Assembly (NCBI GenBank): GCA_024278775.1
Contig: JAJRSP010000140.1
Location: 1-19,718, forward strand
Reading direction: 5' to 3'
Origin: Planctomycetota bacterium
GTDB lineage: Bacteria > Planctomycetota > Phycisphaerae > UBA1845
DNA: 19,718 bases
The notes below the pieces were generated by a model. It was not told the origin of the DNA. It saw only the letters and a program-made list of their open reading frames with translations, and did not search any database. A program made the translations under genes and the position numbers. Below, one piece after another: positions 1 through 7,251 of this stretch (positions are counted from its first letter, which is position 1; each line of letters starts with the position of its first letter).

Positions 1-2
1 AG

Positions 3-356
3 CTATTTGTGACCATTGGTCTCTGTGCCGCGCTGGCCGCATTCGGATGTAGGACCCGCCGGGTGACCGTCGTTCACCACGAACGCCCGAGGACCGTTGT
101 ACGCGAAACCGTCTTCGTCCCACCGGCCCATCCACGACGACGCGTGCATCCGGTACCTGTAGAAACAGTTTACGTGCAAGAGCAGCCGGCGTCGTCGCGG
201 CCGGCGCTCAAGGTCAAACATGTACACAGCCCGAACTGCGGCCACGTCTATGACGGAGGTCGTGGCCGGTGGATCAAGGTGAAACGCCGGGGCCATGTAC
301 ACGGCGCGAACTGCGGCCACGTGTACATCAGCAACCGCTGGACCATCCGGAGGTAG
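3..356 (+). CDS. Small His/Cys-repeat lipoprotein, 5' end outside window
   Basis: Function is unknown. The frame is open to the left edge. A GTG at 9 is possible, but only 13 residues would precede the lipobox-like cysteine (LAAFGC) and there would be no basic n-region, so the true start probably lies upstream of the window. After the predicted lipidated Cys comes an Arg/Val/Pro-rich linker of about 50 residues. Two near-identical motifs follow, HVHSPNCGHVY and HVHGANCGHVY, about 25 residues apart and joined by a basic stretch (GRWIKVKRRG). The two copies are also similar in DNA (around 219-253 and 294-328), so the duplication looks recent or constrained. The clustered His and Cys suggest metal binding at the outer membrane or periplasmic face, which is inference. 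Short His/Cys-rich lipoproteins of this kind occur in planctomycetes. The stop is TAG at 354-356. Confidence 0.6.
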   Translation, partial: LFVTIGLCAALAAFGCRTRRVTVVHHERPRTVVRETVFVPPAHPRRRVHPVPVETVYVQEQPASSRPALKVKHVHSPNCGHVYDGGRGRWIKVKRRGHVHGANCGHVYISNRWTIRR

Positions 357-364
357 AACCAACC

Positions 365-384
365 AGTGCAGGCACTCCTTTTTC
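365..384 (+). terminator. Weak rho-independent terminator after the His/Cys lipoprotein
   Basis: A short hairpin (AGTG, loop CAGG, CACT) is followed by CC and five T, starting 9 nt after the stop codon at 356. The stem is only four base pairs, so the position and T-run are better evidence than the stem strength. Confidence 0.35.
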
Positions 385-575
385 ATCGCTCGGCCCGTGT
401 GTCTCGGTTCACGCTTGTGTGACCGTGATCGAATGGCGTGGTTCCGATCGAATCGGGGGATGCCGCTTCTTCTGCCCCGCTCGGGACTGAGACTGGTGTG
501 ATGGTATTCTGACCGCCTCTCGGCGTTTCCATCGAGGAGCCCGGTACGAGGCTACGAACTGATCGGAGGAAGCCT

Positions 576-2003
576 GTGAAGAATCACTCCCGTACGAAAT
601 TGCCCAAAACGAACTTTTCCCGGACCGCACGCACCAGAACGAAACATGGCATGGCCATCATGACCACACTGCTCCCAGCCTGCATGGGGCTGCTCGGCAG
701 CGGGCAACCCGCGCAGGGAGGGGCCATCATTACAGAGATCGTCCGAACCGGTCTCGTGGACCCATTCGGCATCGCCATCGACGCTGAGGGCAACGTCTAC
801 GTGACGGGGGCGAGCAGCGACAACGCCTTCAAGATCACGCCCGACGGCACCATCACTGAGCTCTTGGACGCGAACGGCGATGGCGCGGGCCATGAGCCTG
901 ACCTGCCTGTCGGCATTGCGGTGGATGGTACGGGCAACGTCTTCGTCGCGGCCACGGTCAGCGACAACGCGTTCAAGATCACACCAGACGGGGTCATCAC
1001 CGAGATCATCAACTCCAACGGCGATGGCGCGGGACACGTCCTGGATTTTCCCGAGGGTATCGCTGTGGATGCGGCAGGAAACGTCTATGTGACGGGTGGG
1101 ATCAGCAACAATGTCTTCAAGATCACACCGGCCGGGGTCATCACCGAGATCATTGGCCGGTACGGCGACCGCGCGGGGAATCGCCTTTCTCACCCTGAGC
1201 GTATCGCAGTCGACGCCGTGGGCAACGTCTACGTAACGGGATTCTTTACCAACAACGCCTTCAAGATCACGCCCACCGGGGTCATCACCGAGATTATCGA
1301 CGCCTCCGGTGACGGCATGGGGCATGCCTTCTCGCAACCCCGGGGCATTGCCGTGGACGGCACGGGGAACGTCTTCGTGACGGGGGTGAGCAGCGGCAAC
1401 GCCTTCAAAATCACGCCGGGCGGGGTTATTGCGCAAATTATCGACGCTGGCGGAGATGGCCTGGGCCGGGTTCTTAGTGAACCTTCGGGCATCGCCTTGG
1501 ACGATGCGGGCAACGCTTATGTGAGCGGGGAGAGCAGCGACAACACGTTCAAGGTCACGCCAAACGGTGCCATCTCTGAGATCATCAACGCGTCCGGCGA
1601 CGGCGCAGGACATGACCTTGACCGTCCCTACGAAATCACCGTAAACGGCGTGGGCAGCGTTTACGTCACGGGAGGGTGGAGCGACAACGCCTTCAAGATC
1701 GAGTTTGACTGCAACAGCAATGACATCCCAGACGCAACGGACCTGGCCGAAGGGACCAGCCAGGATTGCAACCACAACCTCGCTCCGGACGAGTGCGACA
1801 TGATTGGCGACGGCGACTTCGATGTGAACGGTGCCGTCGATCTGGACGACTACACCGCTTTCGCCGACTGCATGTCGTCACCGGATCAGCAGCCCCATCC
1901 GGCGACACAGGCATGTGTCAACGCCTGCCTGGCCGCGTTCGACTTCGATCGAGACGGCGATGTGGATCTGATCGACTTCGGCGTGTTCACTAGCCGGTGG
2001 TAG
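576..2003 (+). CDS. Secreted NHL-type beta-propeller with dockerin-like C-terminus
   Basis: The 475-residue protein starts at GTG 576, chosen because GGAGGA (565-570) sits 5 nt upstream. A basic N-terminus (residues 1-24) precedes a hydrophobic segment (about 26-42), consistent with a long signal peptide. From residue 65 there are seven repeats of about 48 residues, each with a G-I-A-x-D-x-x-G-N-V-Y-V-T-G core and a DNAFKITP strand. This pattern is typical of NHL/SBBP-like propellers and would close into one seven-bladed ring. The tail has two DCNxN segments (around 391 and 410) and two Asp-rich loops resembling dockerin type I or EF-hand calcium sites (DFDVNGAVDLDD and DFDRDGDVDLID). Propellers of this type usually bind ligands or proteins at the cell surface; the actual ligand cannot be read from the sequence. 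The gene has its own promoter region and no operon partner. Confidence 0.85.
   Translation: MKNHSRTKLPKTNFSRTARTRTKHGMAIMTTLLPACMGLLGSGQPAQGGAIITEIVRTGLVDPFGIAIDAEGNVYVTGASSDNAFKITPDGTITELLDANGDGAGHEPDLPVGIAVDGTGNVFVAATVSDNAFKITPDGVITEIINSNGDGAGHVLDFPEGIAVDAAGNVYVTGGISNNVFKITPAGVITEIIGRYGDRAGNRLSHPERIAVDAVGNVYVTGFFTNNAFKITPTGVITEIIDASGDGMGHAFSQPRGIAVDGTGNVFVTGVSSGNAFKITPGGVIAQIIDAGGDGLGRVLSEPSGIALDDAGNAYVSGESSDNTFKVTPNGAISEIINASGDGAGHDLDRPYEITVNGVGSVYVTGGWSDNAFKIEFDCNSNDIPDATDLAEGTSQDCNHNLAPDECDMIGDGDFDVNGAVDLDDYTAFADCMSSPDQQPHPATQACVNACLAAFDFDRDGDVDLIDFGVFTSRW
768..1704 (+). repeat. In-frame 144-nt tandem repeats encoding the propeller blades
   Basis: About six and a half units of 144 nt lie inside the NHL-type gene. 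The most conserved stretches are the 'gacaacgccttcaagatcac' segment and the 'ggggtcatcaccgagat' segment that follows it. Unit 4 (around 1200) is the most diverged (RIAVDAVGN), and unit 7 is truncated where it joins the dockerin-like tail. The conserved DNA makes this region prone to unequal recombination and to assembly collapse. Confidence 0.8.
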
Positions 2004-2039
2004 ACGCCTTCGCATAGACCACGGGAAGCCCTTCACCGG

Positions 2040-3212
2040 TTAGTGCGTCGGTTCGACGATGCTCAGCAGAAGCTCGGCCATGCGCGTGGCGGCGCTGCCC
2101 TCACGGAGCGGCTCCACCACGTCCGACAACTCATGGCTCATCTCCCTTCGCAGGTCGGCGTTTTGCAGTATCTCCATCGCGGCTTGCAGGATGGGTCGTG
2201 TGGAACGGTAGTACGGCATGAACTCGGGGACGATCTGCTTACCGGCCAGAATGTTGGGCAGGGATAGGTGCTTGGTGTGGAGCATCCACCGCCCGATCAA
2301 GTGGTAGAACAGCCGGGAAGCGTTGTACATCACGATCATCGGCTTCTCGTGAAAGGCGACTTCGAGCGTGGTGGTTCCGGAGGCCACGAGCACGAGATCG
2401 GCGGCCCGGATCAACTCCCGGTGTCGATGGGGCTGGGGAATCACGCGGCCCTGCAAGCCGGCCTCTGCAATCAACCGGTTGATCGTCTTTCCGATCCGCT
2501 CATCGGCCACCGAAACGCCGAACGTCGCACCGGGTAGCTCCCCGGCGATGGCCGCGGCCACCTCCAACTGCCCCGGTAGTACCTCCTCCACGACATGGGT
2601 CCGGGAGCCCGGCAGGAGCGCGATCACCGGATCCCCCGATCCACGGATGGCGTCGATGGCGTCTTGATCCACGATCTCAGCCCGGATTTGCTCTGCGAGG
2701 GGGTGGCCCACGAAGGTCGCGTCGATACCGTGTCTCCGAAAAAACGGCTCCTCGAACGGCAGAATCGCGGCCACCGCATCGACCTGATCTCGCAGCTTGT
2801 GGATTCGATAGGTGCCCCAGGCCCACATCTGGGGTGCGATGTAGTACAACGTGGGGATGCCGGCGGCTTTGGCCCGCCGAACGAGTGGCAGATGAAGCGT
2901 GGGCGAATCGATCACGACGCAAGCGTCAAACGGGTACTGGCGGAGGCAGGCATCGGCCGTGGTGATGAGCTTGGACGCTCTCCCGGCCGCTTTGAGGGCT
3001 CCGAGCAGCATCCCGGCGTGGCCGGTCATGTCGAAAACAGGCTCGCAGCCGGCCTCCACCATTCGGGGACCGGCCACCCCAACGAATCGGACATCCGGGC
3101 AGAGCGTTTGTGTGGCCCGGATCAGCGTCGCCCCGTGGCGGTCGGCGCTAGGCTCTGCGGCACTAATGAAGACCCGCAGGGAGCGGTGGTTGAGAGATTG
3201 GGAAGGCGTCAC
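2040..3212 (-). CDS. lpxB: Lipid-A-disaccharide synthase LpxB
   Basis: LpxB is a GT-B fold glycosyltransferase (family GT19). It joins UDP-2,3-diacylglucosamine and lipid X to make the lipid A disaccharide at the cytoplasmic face of the inner membrane. The 390-residue length fits the family. Visible motifs are SAAEPSADRHG (17-27, the usual SAGExSGDxHG position), IDSPTLHL (101-108), APQMWAW (126-132), LPFEEPFF (151-158), GHPL (169-172), LLPGSR (199-204), VASGTTTLE (276-284) and LPNILAG (318-324). The start is GTG 3212, with GGAG 11 nt upstream; it lies close to the first conserved strand (LRVFISAAE), so little N-terminal sequence can be missing. No other lpx gene is adjacent. Its presence indicates a lipid A outer membrane. 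The variant 'SAAEPSAD' (A for G twice) is a mild deviation from the consensus. Confidence 0.95.
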   Translation of the reverse strand: MTPSQSLNHRSLRVFISAAEPSADRHGATLIRATQTLCPDVRFVGVAGPRMVEAGCEPVFDMTGHAGMLLGALKAAGRASKLITTADACLRQYPFDACVVIDSPTLHLPLVRRAKAAGIPTLYYIAPQMWAWGTYRIHKLRDQVDAVAAILPFEEPFFRRHGIDATFVGHPLAEQIRAEIVDQDAIDAIRGSGDPVIALLPGSRTHVVEEVLPGQLEVAAAIAGELPGATFGVSVADERIGKTINRLIAEAGLQGRVIPQPHRHRELIRAADLVLVASGTTTLEVAFHEKPMIVMYNASRLFYHLIGRWMLHTKHLSLPNILAGKQIVPEFMPYYRSTRPILQAAMEILQNADLRREMSHELSDVVEPLREGSAATRMAELLLSIVEPTH

Positions 3213-3326
3213 GCTGCAAACGGCTCCGGTGCCCGGTATCCCAGCTTAAGCGTCAGATCGGCGTGGCACGATACGCCAGTCGACACGGACGGTCAATCCG
3301 GAGGAGCGGACTGCAAAGCTCACAGG

Positions 3327-3370
3327 CGGGCGGGTGCCCCATTCTTTGCCCCAAGGCAAAGGGTGGGGGA
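3327..3370 (-). repeat. REP-like hairpin element, copy 1
   Basis: On the minus strand the unit reads TCCCCCACCC, then a perfect 7-bp hairpin (CTTTGCC, loop TTGG, GGCAAAG), then AATGGGGCACCCGCC. The flanks CCCCA and TGGGG can pair as an outer stem. The flanks match copies 2 and 3 while the inner stem differs, with both arms changed together. Confidence 0.7.
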
Positions 3371-3427
3371 CGAAATCGGAGGCGGTAACGAATTTGGGAG
3401 GGGAACAGAGTCTTGCTTGCAAAGTCC

Positions 3428-3470
3428 TTCCCCCACCCTTCGGGAGTACCCGAAGAATGGGGCACCCGCC
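3428..3470 (+). repeat. REP-like hairpin element, copy 2
   Basis: The unit lies in opposite orientation to copy 1, 57 nt away. It has flank TTCCCCCACC, inner stem CTTCGGG with loop AGTA and CCCGAAG, then AATGGGGCACCCGCC. Together the two copies form an imperfect inverted repeat of about 45 bp per arm, an arrangement like the paired REPs of bacterial interspersed mosaic elements. Confidence 0.7.
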
Positions 3471-3668
3471 TCTTTGCCAAACAGAATTGCCATACCCACC
3501 CTCACCTTCTCCAGCCCTGTGTCGATGTGGCCATCGGGTTTCTACCCGGAAAGCCGCCCATGGTCACCGGAAACAAGACCGAAGCTGGTCGTATCACCCA
3601 CTATCGTCGGTTTGGCTAAACAAGATCACAGCCGAAGAAGAAACTCCAAAAAACCACACGGTCAGCCG

Positions 3669-4697
3669 TTACTTCGACCACGGCCCCGTCATCGCGAGCC
3701 AAAAACTCCTCCAATCGCTCCAACGAGAAACTTGATCGTCGCCGTCCCAATCCATGATCCGGCAGGTATTGTCCAGAATCGCACCGTAGGGCCACTCGGT
3801 GAAACACGGTAGCATCTTGGCGAAGTCTTCGAGATCGATATCGCCGTCATCGTTGGCGTCACCATATGTGCCGATGGGCACGAACCGTACGAATCCGCGT
3901 CGATTGACCACGTTGACCCCATATCCGGCGTTGTTGTCCGAGGTGTTGTCCGCGATCACGATCGTTTCGGGGTCCATAGAATCCCAGTTTTGAGCAGCCA
4001 CGAGATAGTCGAAGCTGATCCGTGCACTGTCGATAGTATTGGGTTCATTGCTGGAGATGTCCGTGGGCATTGGATCGCTGTCCCCGGGATTCCAATAGTT
4101 TCTAGGGGACTTGGCAAAGGGAATCGGATGAATATCGAGCAGTTGGCTTGGGGCCACACCTCCGTTCTCCATTGCATAAACGTGGACCCCAAACCACAAA
4201 CGTCTTAAGTGGGCATGCGTAATGGCCACATTGGTCGGTGTCGCTGAGATATTCGGCGGGCTTGTTTCAATCGCACCATCCATGGTAAGAAAACTAATAA
4301 ACTCCCCCCCGTTGTTGTCGGGCGTGTTGTCCCAGATGACCGGCTCATCGCCTAAAATGCCCTCACAAGGTCGGAGACAGGTGGCGAACTCAAAACTGAT
4401 TCGTGCGCTGTTCCAAGCATTGGGAACCGAGTTGTTGATGATTCCTGGCTGCGGATCAACATCACCAGGATTCCAGAATAGGGTGGGATCGGAGACTTCA
4501 CCAGATTGCCACAGGTGAATGGGGTCATCAAGCCGATCACCATTGTCACCGAGATATATCCGAAGCGCAGCCCCGAGCTGCTGCAAGTGGTTCTGGGCGA
4601 TCAAGGTGTCCGGAGTACCCGCACGAATCGCCGCGGTCGTGGCAACGAGTACGGTTGCCACGCTGAGAATGATCGTCAAATCTAGAAAACGCCTCAT
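3669..4697 (-). CDS. Secreted protein with two pseudopilin-like modules and a dockerin-like tail
   Basis: I chose ATG 4697 (342 residues) because a perfect AGGAGG sits 7 nt upstream; an in-frame ATG at 4721 lies ahead of that site. MRRFLDL followed by a hydrophobic stretch (residues 7-24) forms a signal peptide or anchor, as in type II/IV pseudopilin-like proteins. Two homologous halves follow (about 36-146 and 162-272). Each has an HL-xx-L-xx-x-x-xY alpha-helix start, then WNPGD (76-80 and 202-206), NSARISFEF or DSARISFDY (96-104 and 223-231), and DNTPDNNGG or DNTSDNNAG. The tail (278-342) has Asp-rich, dockerin-like loops (YGDANDDGDIDLEDF and MDWDGDDQV). The fold resembles the prepilin-derived DUF1559-type proteins that are abundant in planctomycetes, but I see no clear peptidase cleavage motif. 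Function is unknown; surface or cell-envelope placement is inferred. Confidence 0.75.
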   Translation of the reverse strand: MRRFLDLTIILSVATVLVATTAAIRAGTPDTLIAQNHLQQLGAALRIYLGDNGDRLDDPIHLWQSGEVSDPTLFWNPGDVDPQPGIINNSVPNAWNSARISFEFATCLRPCEGILGDEPVIWDNTPDNNGGEFISFLTMDGAIETSPPNISATPTNVAITHAHLRRLWFGVHVYAMENGGVAPSQLLDIHPIPFAKSPRNYWNPGDSDPMPTDISSNEPNTIDSARISFDYLVAAQNWDSMDPETIVIADNTSDNNAGYGVNVVNRRGFVRFVPIGTYGDANDDGDIDLEDFAKMLPCFTEWPYGAILDNTCRIMDWDGDDQVSRWSDWRSFWLAMTGPWSK

Positions 4698-4949
4698 GCT
4701 TGAGCCTCCTGGAAAAGACATCTCTTTTCGACGAGCATCAAGGGGATGCTCATTTCAGTTGAAATCCGAGACTAACAGCCTATGGTGGACAGAGGTTTCT
4801 GAAAAATCCGCCAATTGGCGAGCCCCGCCGACAGGATTGTGACTCGACTTGGGCAAAAAGCAAGAGGGGTAAGGGAGCCCGGGGTTGGGGGCGTGACAGT
4901 TTTGGCGGCCTGAAATCAGGCCGGGGGACAGCATGTTTTCGCGTACCCA

Positions 4950-4990
4950 TCCCCCACCCTTCGCCTTGCAGCGAACAATGGGGCCACCGC
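4950..4990 (+). repeat. REP-like hairpin element, copy 3
   Basis: The flanks match copies 1 and 2 (TCCCCCACCC before, AATGGGGCCACCGCC after). The inner stem is TTCGC, loop CTTGCA, GCGAA: a third stem sequence that is still complementary. It lies in plus orientation upstream of rpsB and touches the GGTGTC motif at 4992. Confidence 0.65.
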
Positions 4991-4991
4991 C

Positions 4992-5007
4992 AAAGGTGTC
5001 TGGCACC
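4992..5007 (+). repeat. GGTGTC...CACC palindromic motif
   Basis: The sequence AAAGGTGTCTGGCACC forms a GGTG/CACC stem. Related GGTGTC-based palindromes recur at 6017-6035 and 6085-6102, so this looks like a second dispersed small-repeat family. The similarity to each later copy is short. Confidence 0.4.
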
Positions 5008-5041
5008 CCCGGGGTTCCGCAAAAAGGCCGTGAACCCGGGC

Positions 5042-5069
5042 TTGCTCCGTCGGGGGAATCTGTTAGACT
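5042..5069 (+). promoter_or_regulatory. Possible rpsB promoter
   Basis: TTGCTC at 5042-5047 and TAGACT at 5064-5069 are separated by 16 nt and lie about 65 nt upstream of the rpsB start. Both boxes are weak matches to a housekeeping sigma consensus, so this is a candidate only. Confidence 0.25.
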
Positions 5070-5133
5070 GGCGGGTCCCAGTGAGTTCGTAGCGAGTATA
5101 ACTTAGCTTCGCATAAGGCTTTGGAGGTGTTGT

Positions 5134-6012
5134 TTGGCATCTGAGTTGGTACGTCAATTGGTCGACGCGGGGATCCATTTTGGTCATCGCGCAAGCCGCT
5201 GGAATCCTAAGATGGCTCCGTACATCTATGGCAAGCGGAACACGATTCACATTATCGACATTCGAGAGACCGTGAAAGGGCTGCTCCGAGCGAAGAAGTT
5301 TATCGCGCAGATCGTGGCCGGCGGTAAGGATGTCCTCTTTGTCGGCACGAAGCGGCAAGCCAAGCTCATCATTGAGCGGGAGGCGATGCGCGCAGGTATG
5401 CCGTTCGTCACTGAGCGGTGGCTTGGCGGCACGCTGACCAACTTCCGCACGATTCGGTCGCGGTTGGCTCGCCTGGAAGAGCTTGAGCAGGCAGAGCTCG
5501 ACGGCACGGCGCAGGAGTACAGCAAGAAGATGATCTCGACGCGAGCGCGCGAGCTCCGAAAGATCAAACGCAACCTTCAGGGCATCCGTGAGATGGATCG
5601 GCTGCCGGGTGCGGTGGTCGTCGTCGACGTGGAACGCGAACACAGTGCCGTCCGTGAGGCGAAGAAGCTGTCCATTCCGACCATCTGCTTGATCGATACC
5701 GATTCCGATCCGGATTTTGCCGATCTTCCGATCCCGGGTAACGACGACGCGATTCGCTCGATCCAGACGGTCGTGTCTCACCTGGCCGACGCCGTAGAAG
5801 AGGGTAAAAAAGGTCGCACCGAGGCACCCGATACAACGGACAAAGATCAGGCACCGCGTCGCCGGTCTTCCAGACCGGCCATGGGCCTCGCTCACGATGG
5901 CTCACCTGAGGCCGTGGCCGCGCAGGCTCCGGCGGCGGCTCCCGTGCCCGCCGTACCGGGCACCGGTAGCGATGGCAGTGGTGCCGGCAATCCGGAGCCC
6001 TCTGCCAGTTAG
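5134..6012 (+). CDS. rpsB: 30S ribosomal protein S2
   Basis: S2 binds the 16S rRNA head/body junction late in 30S assembly and helps recruit S1. The N-terminus shows the family hallmark ([18 protein letters not shown], about residues 10-27), then [22 protein letters not shown] (about 69-76), [14 protein letters not shown] (about 93-106), and a '[18 protein letters not shown]' segment near 190-207. The start is TTG 5134, selected because GGAGGTG (5123-5129) is 4 nt upstream and the family N-terminus begins a few residues later; no in-frame ATG is available. At 292 residues it is about 50 longer than E. coli S2, because of a disordered Ala/Pro/Ser-rich tail after about residue 225. It heads the classical rpsB-tsf-pyrH-frr order. 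Confidence 0.96.
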   Translation: MASELVRQLVDAGIHFGHRASRWNPKMAPYIYGKRNTIHIIDIRETVKGLLRAKKFIAQIVAGGKDVLFVGTKRQAKLIIEREAMRAGMPFVTERWLGGTLTNFRTIRSRLARLEELEQAELDGTAQEYSKKMISTRARELRKIKRNLQGIREMDRLPGAVVVVDVEREHSAVREAKKLSIPTICLIDTDSDPDFADLPIPGNDDAIRSIQTVVSHLADAVEEGKKGRTEAPDTTDKDQAPRRRSSRPAMGLAHDGSPEAVAAQAPAAAPVPAVPGTGSDGSGAGNPEPSAS

Positions 6013-6016
6013 GACT

Positions 6017-6170
6017 GGTGTCAAATGGTGGCACCTGTCCGACTTCTGTTGGTCTGGCTTCTGGCGGTCTGGAACGGACGGGCTTGGTGTCGTCTGACAC
6101 CATGGTCCCGTGTCAGAGTAGACTGGACGTCGCACCCGCCTCGCAGTGGGTGTACCGCGACCCGTCGCGG
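6017..6170 (+). promoter_or_regulatory. Structured rpsB-tsf spacer with successive hairpins
   Basis: Four inverted repeats lie in the 275-nt gap: GGTGTCAAATGGTGGCACC (6017-6035, 4-bp stem), TGGTGTC/GACACCA with a 4-nt loop (6085-6102), CACCC/GGGTG (about 6133-6152), and CCGCGA/TCGCGG with a 4-nt loop (6155-6170). None is followed by a T-run, so plain intrinsic termination is unlikely. They could set the S2 to EF-Ts ratio by attenuation, RNA processing or pausing, or could simply be REP-like debris related to the motif at 4992. Confidence 0.45.
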
Positions 6171-6287
6171 GAAAGACATCAATAAGACATTCATAACGGC
6201 TGGACGGGGCCAAAGGCAGGGCTCTTCCAGGATGAAACATGGAAGCGTCTCGACGTGACGCGTCCCGAAAGTGGAAGGTATCGCAAG

Positions 6288-7121
6288 ATGGCAGCAATTA
6301 CCGCACAGATGGTTAAAGAGTTGAGGGGGAAGACGGATCTCCCAATGATGGAGTGCAAGCAGGCGTTGACGGAGTGCAACGGCGACTTCGAGGCGTCGAT
6401 TGAGTGGCTCCGAAAAAAGCACAAAGGCAAGATGGCGGATCGCTCTGGCCGAATGACCGGCGAGGGGCGTATCGGGGTCTATATCGATAACGAACGGAAG
6501 ATCGCCGGCTTGATCGAGCTGCAATGTGAAACGGCACCGGTCGCCAAGAACGATTTCTTTGTAGACCTGGCCAACAACTTCGCAAAGTTCGTCGCCGAGG
6601 GTTCGGCCGATGCGCCGGATCCTGGAGCTGTCCGCAGTGATCCTGCGCTTGATGCACAGTTCACCGAGGTGTACGGCAAGTTGCGTGAGACGATGAACCT
6701 GAAAAACTGCCGCCGGGTCACGGGTGAGCACCTGGCGTCGTACATTCACCATGATGGCAAAAGCGGCGTGCTGCTCGCGTTGGATGCAGAGCCGAAGTCA
6801 GACAAGAACGTCGCGGCCGACCTCTGCATGCACGCGCTCTTCTCCAAGCCCCTGTCGATCGATCGATCCGGCGTACCGGCGGAACAGGTGGAGAAAATCC
6901 GAAAGGATGCAGAAGAGATGGCCCGCAGCGAGGGCAAGAATGACAGCATCACCGCCAAGATCGCCGACGGCAAAGTCAACGCATTCTACGCAGAACGCGT
7001 CTTGATGGAGCAGCTTCATGTGAAGACCGACTACTACGGCAAGAAAAAGATCGGTGAGGTACTCAAAGAAGCCGGCGTTAACGCGGTCACCGACCTGGTG
7101 ATCCTGCAGGTAGGCCAATAA
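6288..7121 (+). CDS. tsf: Translation elongation factor Ts
   Basis: EF-Ts is the nucleotide exchange factor that releases GDP from EF-Tu in the cytoplasm. I start at ATG 6288 (277 residues) because the family N-terminus is M-x-x-I-T-A-x-M-V-K-E-L-R, exactly as seen, with GGAAGG 9 nt upstream; a GTG at 6255 would add 11 non-homologous residues. The UBA-like N-terminal domain holds TDLPMMECKQAL (about 16-27; usually TGAGMMDCKKAL), including the EF-Tu-contacting segment. The core and C-terminal helical module end with VLMEQLHVKTDYYGKKKIGEVL. The length is normal. It is second in the rpsB-tsf-pyrH-frr cluster, with a 275-nt structured spacer before it and an intrinsic terminator after it. Confidence 0.96.
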   Translation: MAAITAQMVKELRGKTDLPMMECKQALTECNGDFEASIEWLRKKHKGKMADRSGRMTGEGRIGVYIDNERKIAGLIELQCETAPVAKNDFFVDLANNFAKFVAEGSADAPDPGAVRSDPALDAQFTEVYGKLRETMNLKNCRRVTGEHLASYIHHDGKSGVLLALDAEPKSDKNVAADLCMHALFSKPLSIDRSGVPAEQVEKIRKDAEEMARSEGKNDSITAKIADGKVNAFYAERVLMEQLHVKTDYYGKKKIGEVLKEAGVNAVTDLVILQVGQ

Positions 7122-7138
7122 TTTCGGAACGCTGTGGT

Positions 7139-7162
7139 GGGGCTTGAAGGCCCCCTTTTCTT
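7139..7162 (+). terminator. Rho-independent terminator after tsf
   Basis: The stem GGGGC/GCCCC has a 6-nt loop and is followed by CTTTTCTT, 17 nt after the tsf stop. It would separate rpsB-tsf transcripts from pyrH-frr, at least partly. Confidence 0.6.
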
Positions 7163-7251
7163 GCGCGTCGCGTTTGCGGGATGGAGCCGGTAGCCACATG
7201 GGATGCCCTTTTCCGGGGCGTCTCCACAAACCGGACAGGATCGGATAAACG

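Larger units (their letters stand above)
3213..3668. other. Intergenic region with an inverted pair of REP-like elements
   Basis: No convincing gene lies in these 456 bases, which separate the start of lpxB from the end of the next minus-strand gene. Open frames here mostly read through the two hairpin elements at 3327-3370 and 3428-3470, which face each other. Another small hairpin (CGGGT, loop TTCT, ACCCG) lies near 3536-3549. The lpxB promoter should lie in the first 100 bases, but I see no convincing -35/-10 pair. Confidence 0.6.
4698..5133. other. Intergenic region between divergent genes, with a REP-like element and the rpsB leader
   Basis: These 436 bases separate the minus-strand pseudopilin-like gene from rpsB. 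They contain the AGGAGG of the former (4705-4710), copy 3 of the REP-like element, an adjacent GGTGTCTGGCACC motif, and the rpsB promoter and leader. I see no gene in either direction. Confidence 0.55.

Noticed and set aside
552..1775. 407-residue minus-strand ORF opposite the NHL-type gene
   Set aside because: It mirrors the 144-nt repeats of the plus-strand gene; the plus strand has a signal peptide, a family pattern, a ribosome binding site and a dockerin-like tail.
3334..3735. 133-residue ORF with 'GHPP' and 'PPPFG' segments
   Set aside because: It is a translation of the palindromic elements, a known source of spurious proteins in annotations.
2595..3812. 405-residue plus-strand ORF across lpxB and the gap
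   Set aside because: It is antisense to clear lpxB motifs and runs through the REP-like elements; its composition is not protein-like.
4780..5895. 371-residue minus-strand ORF over rpsB
   Set aside because: It is antisense to the conserved S2 sequence and continues into a noncoding repeat region.
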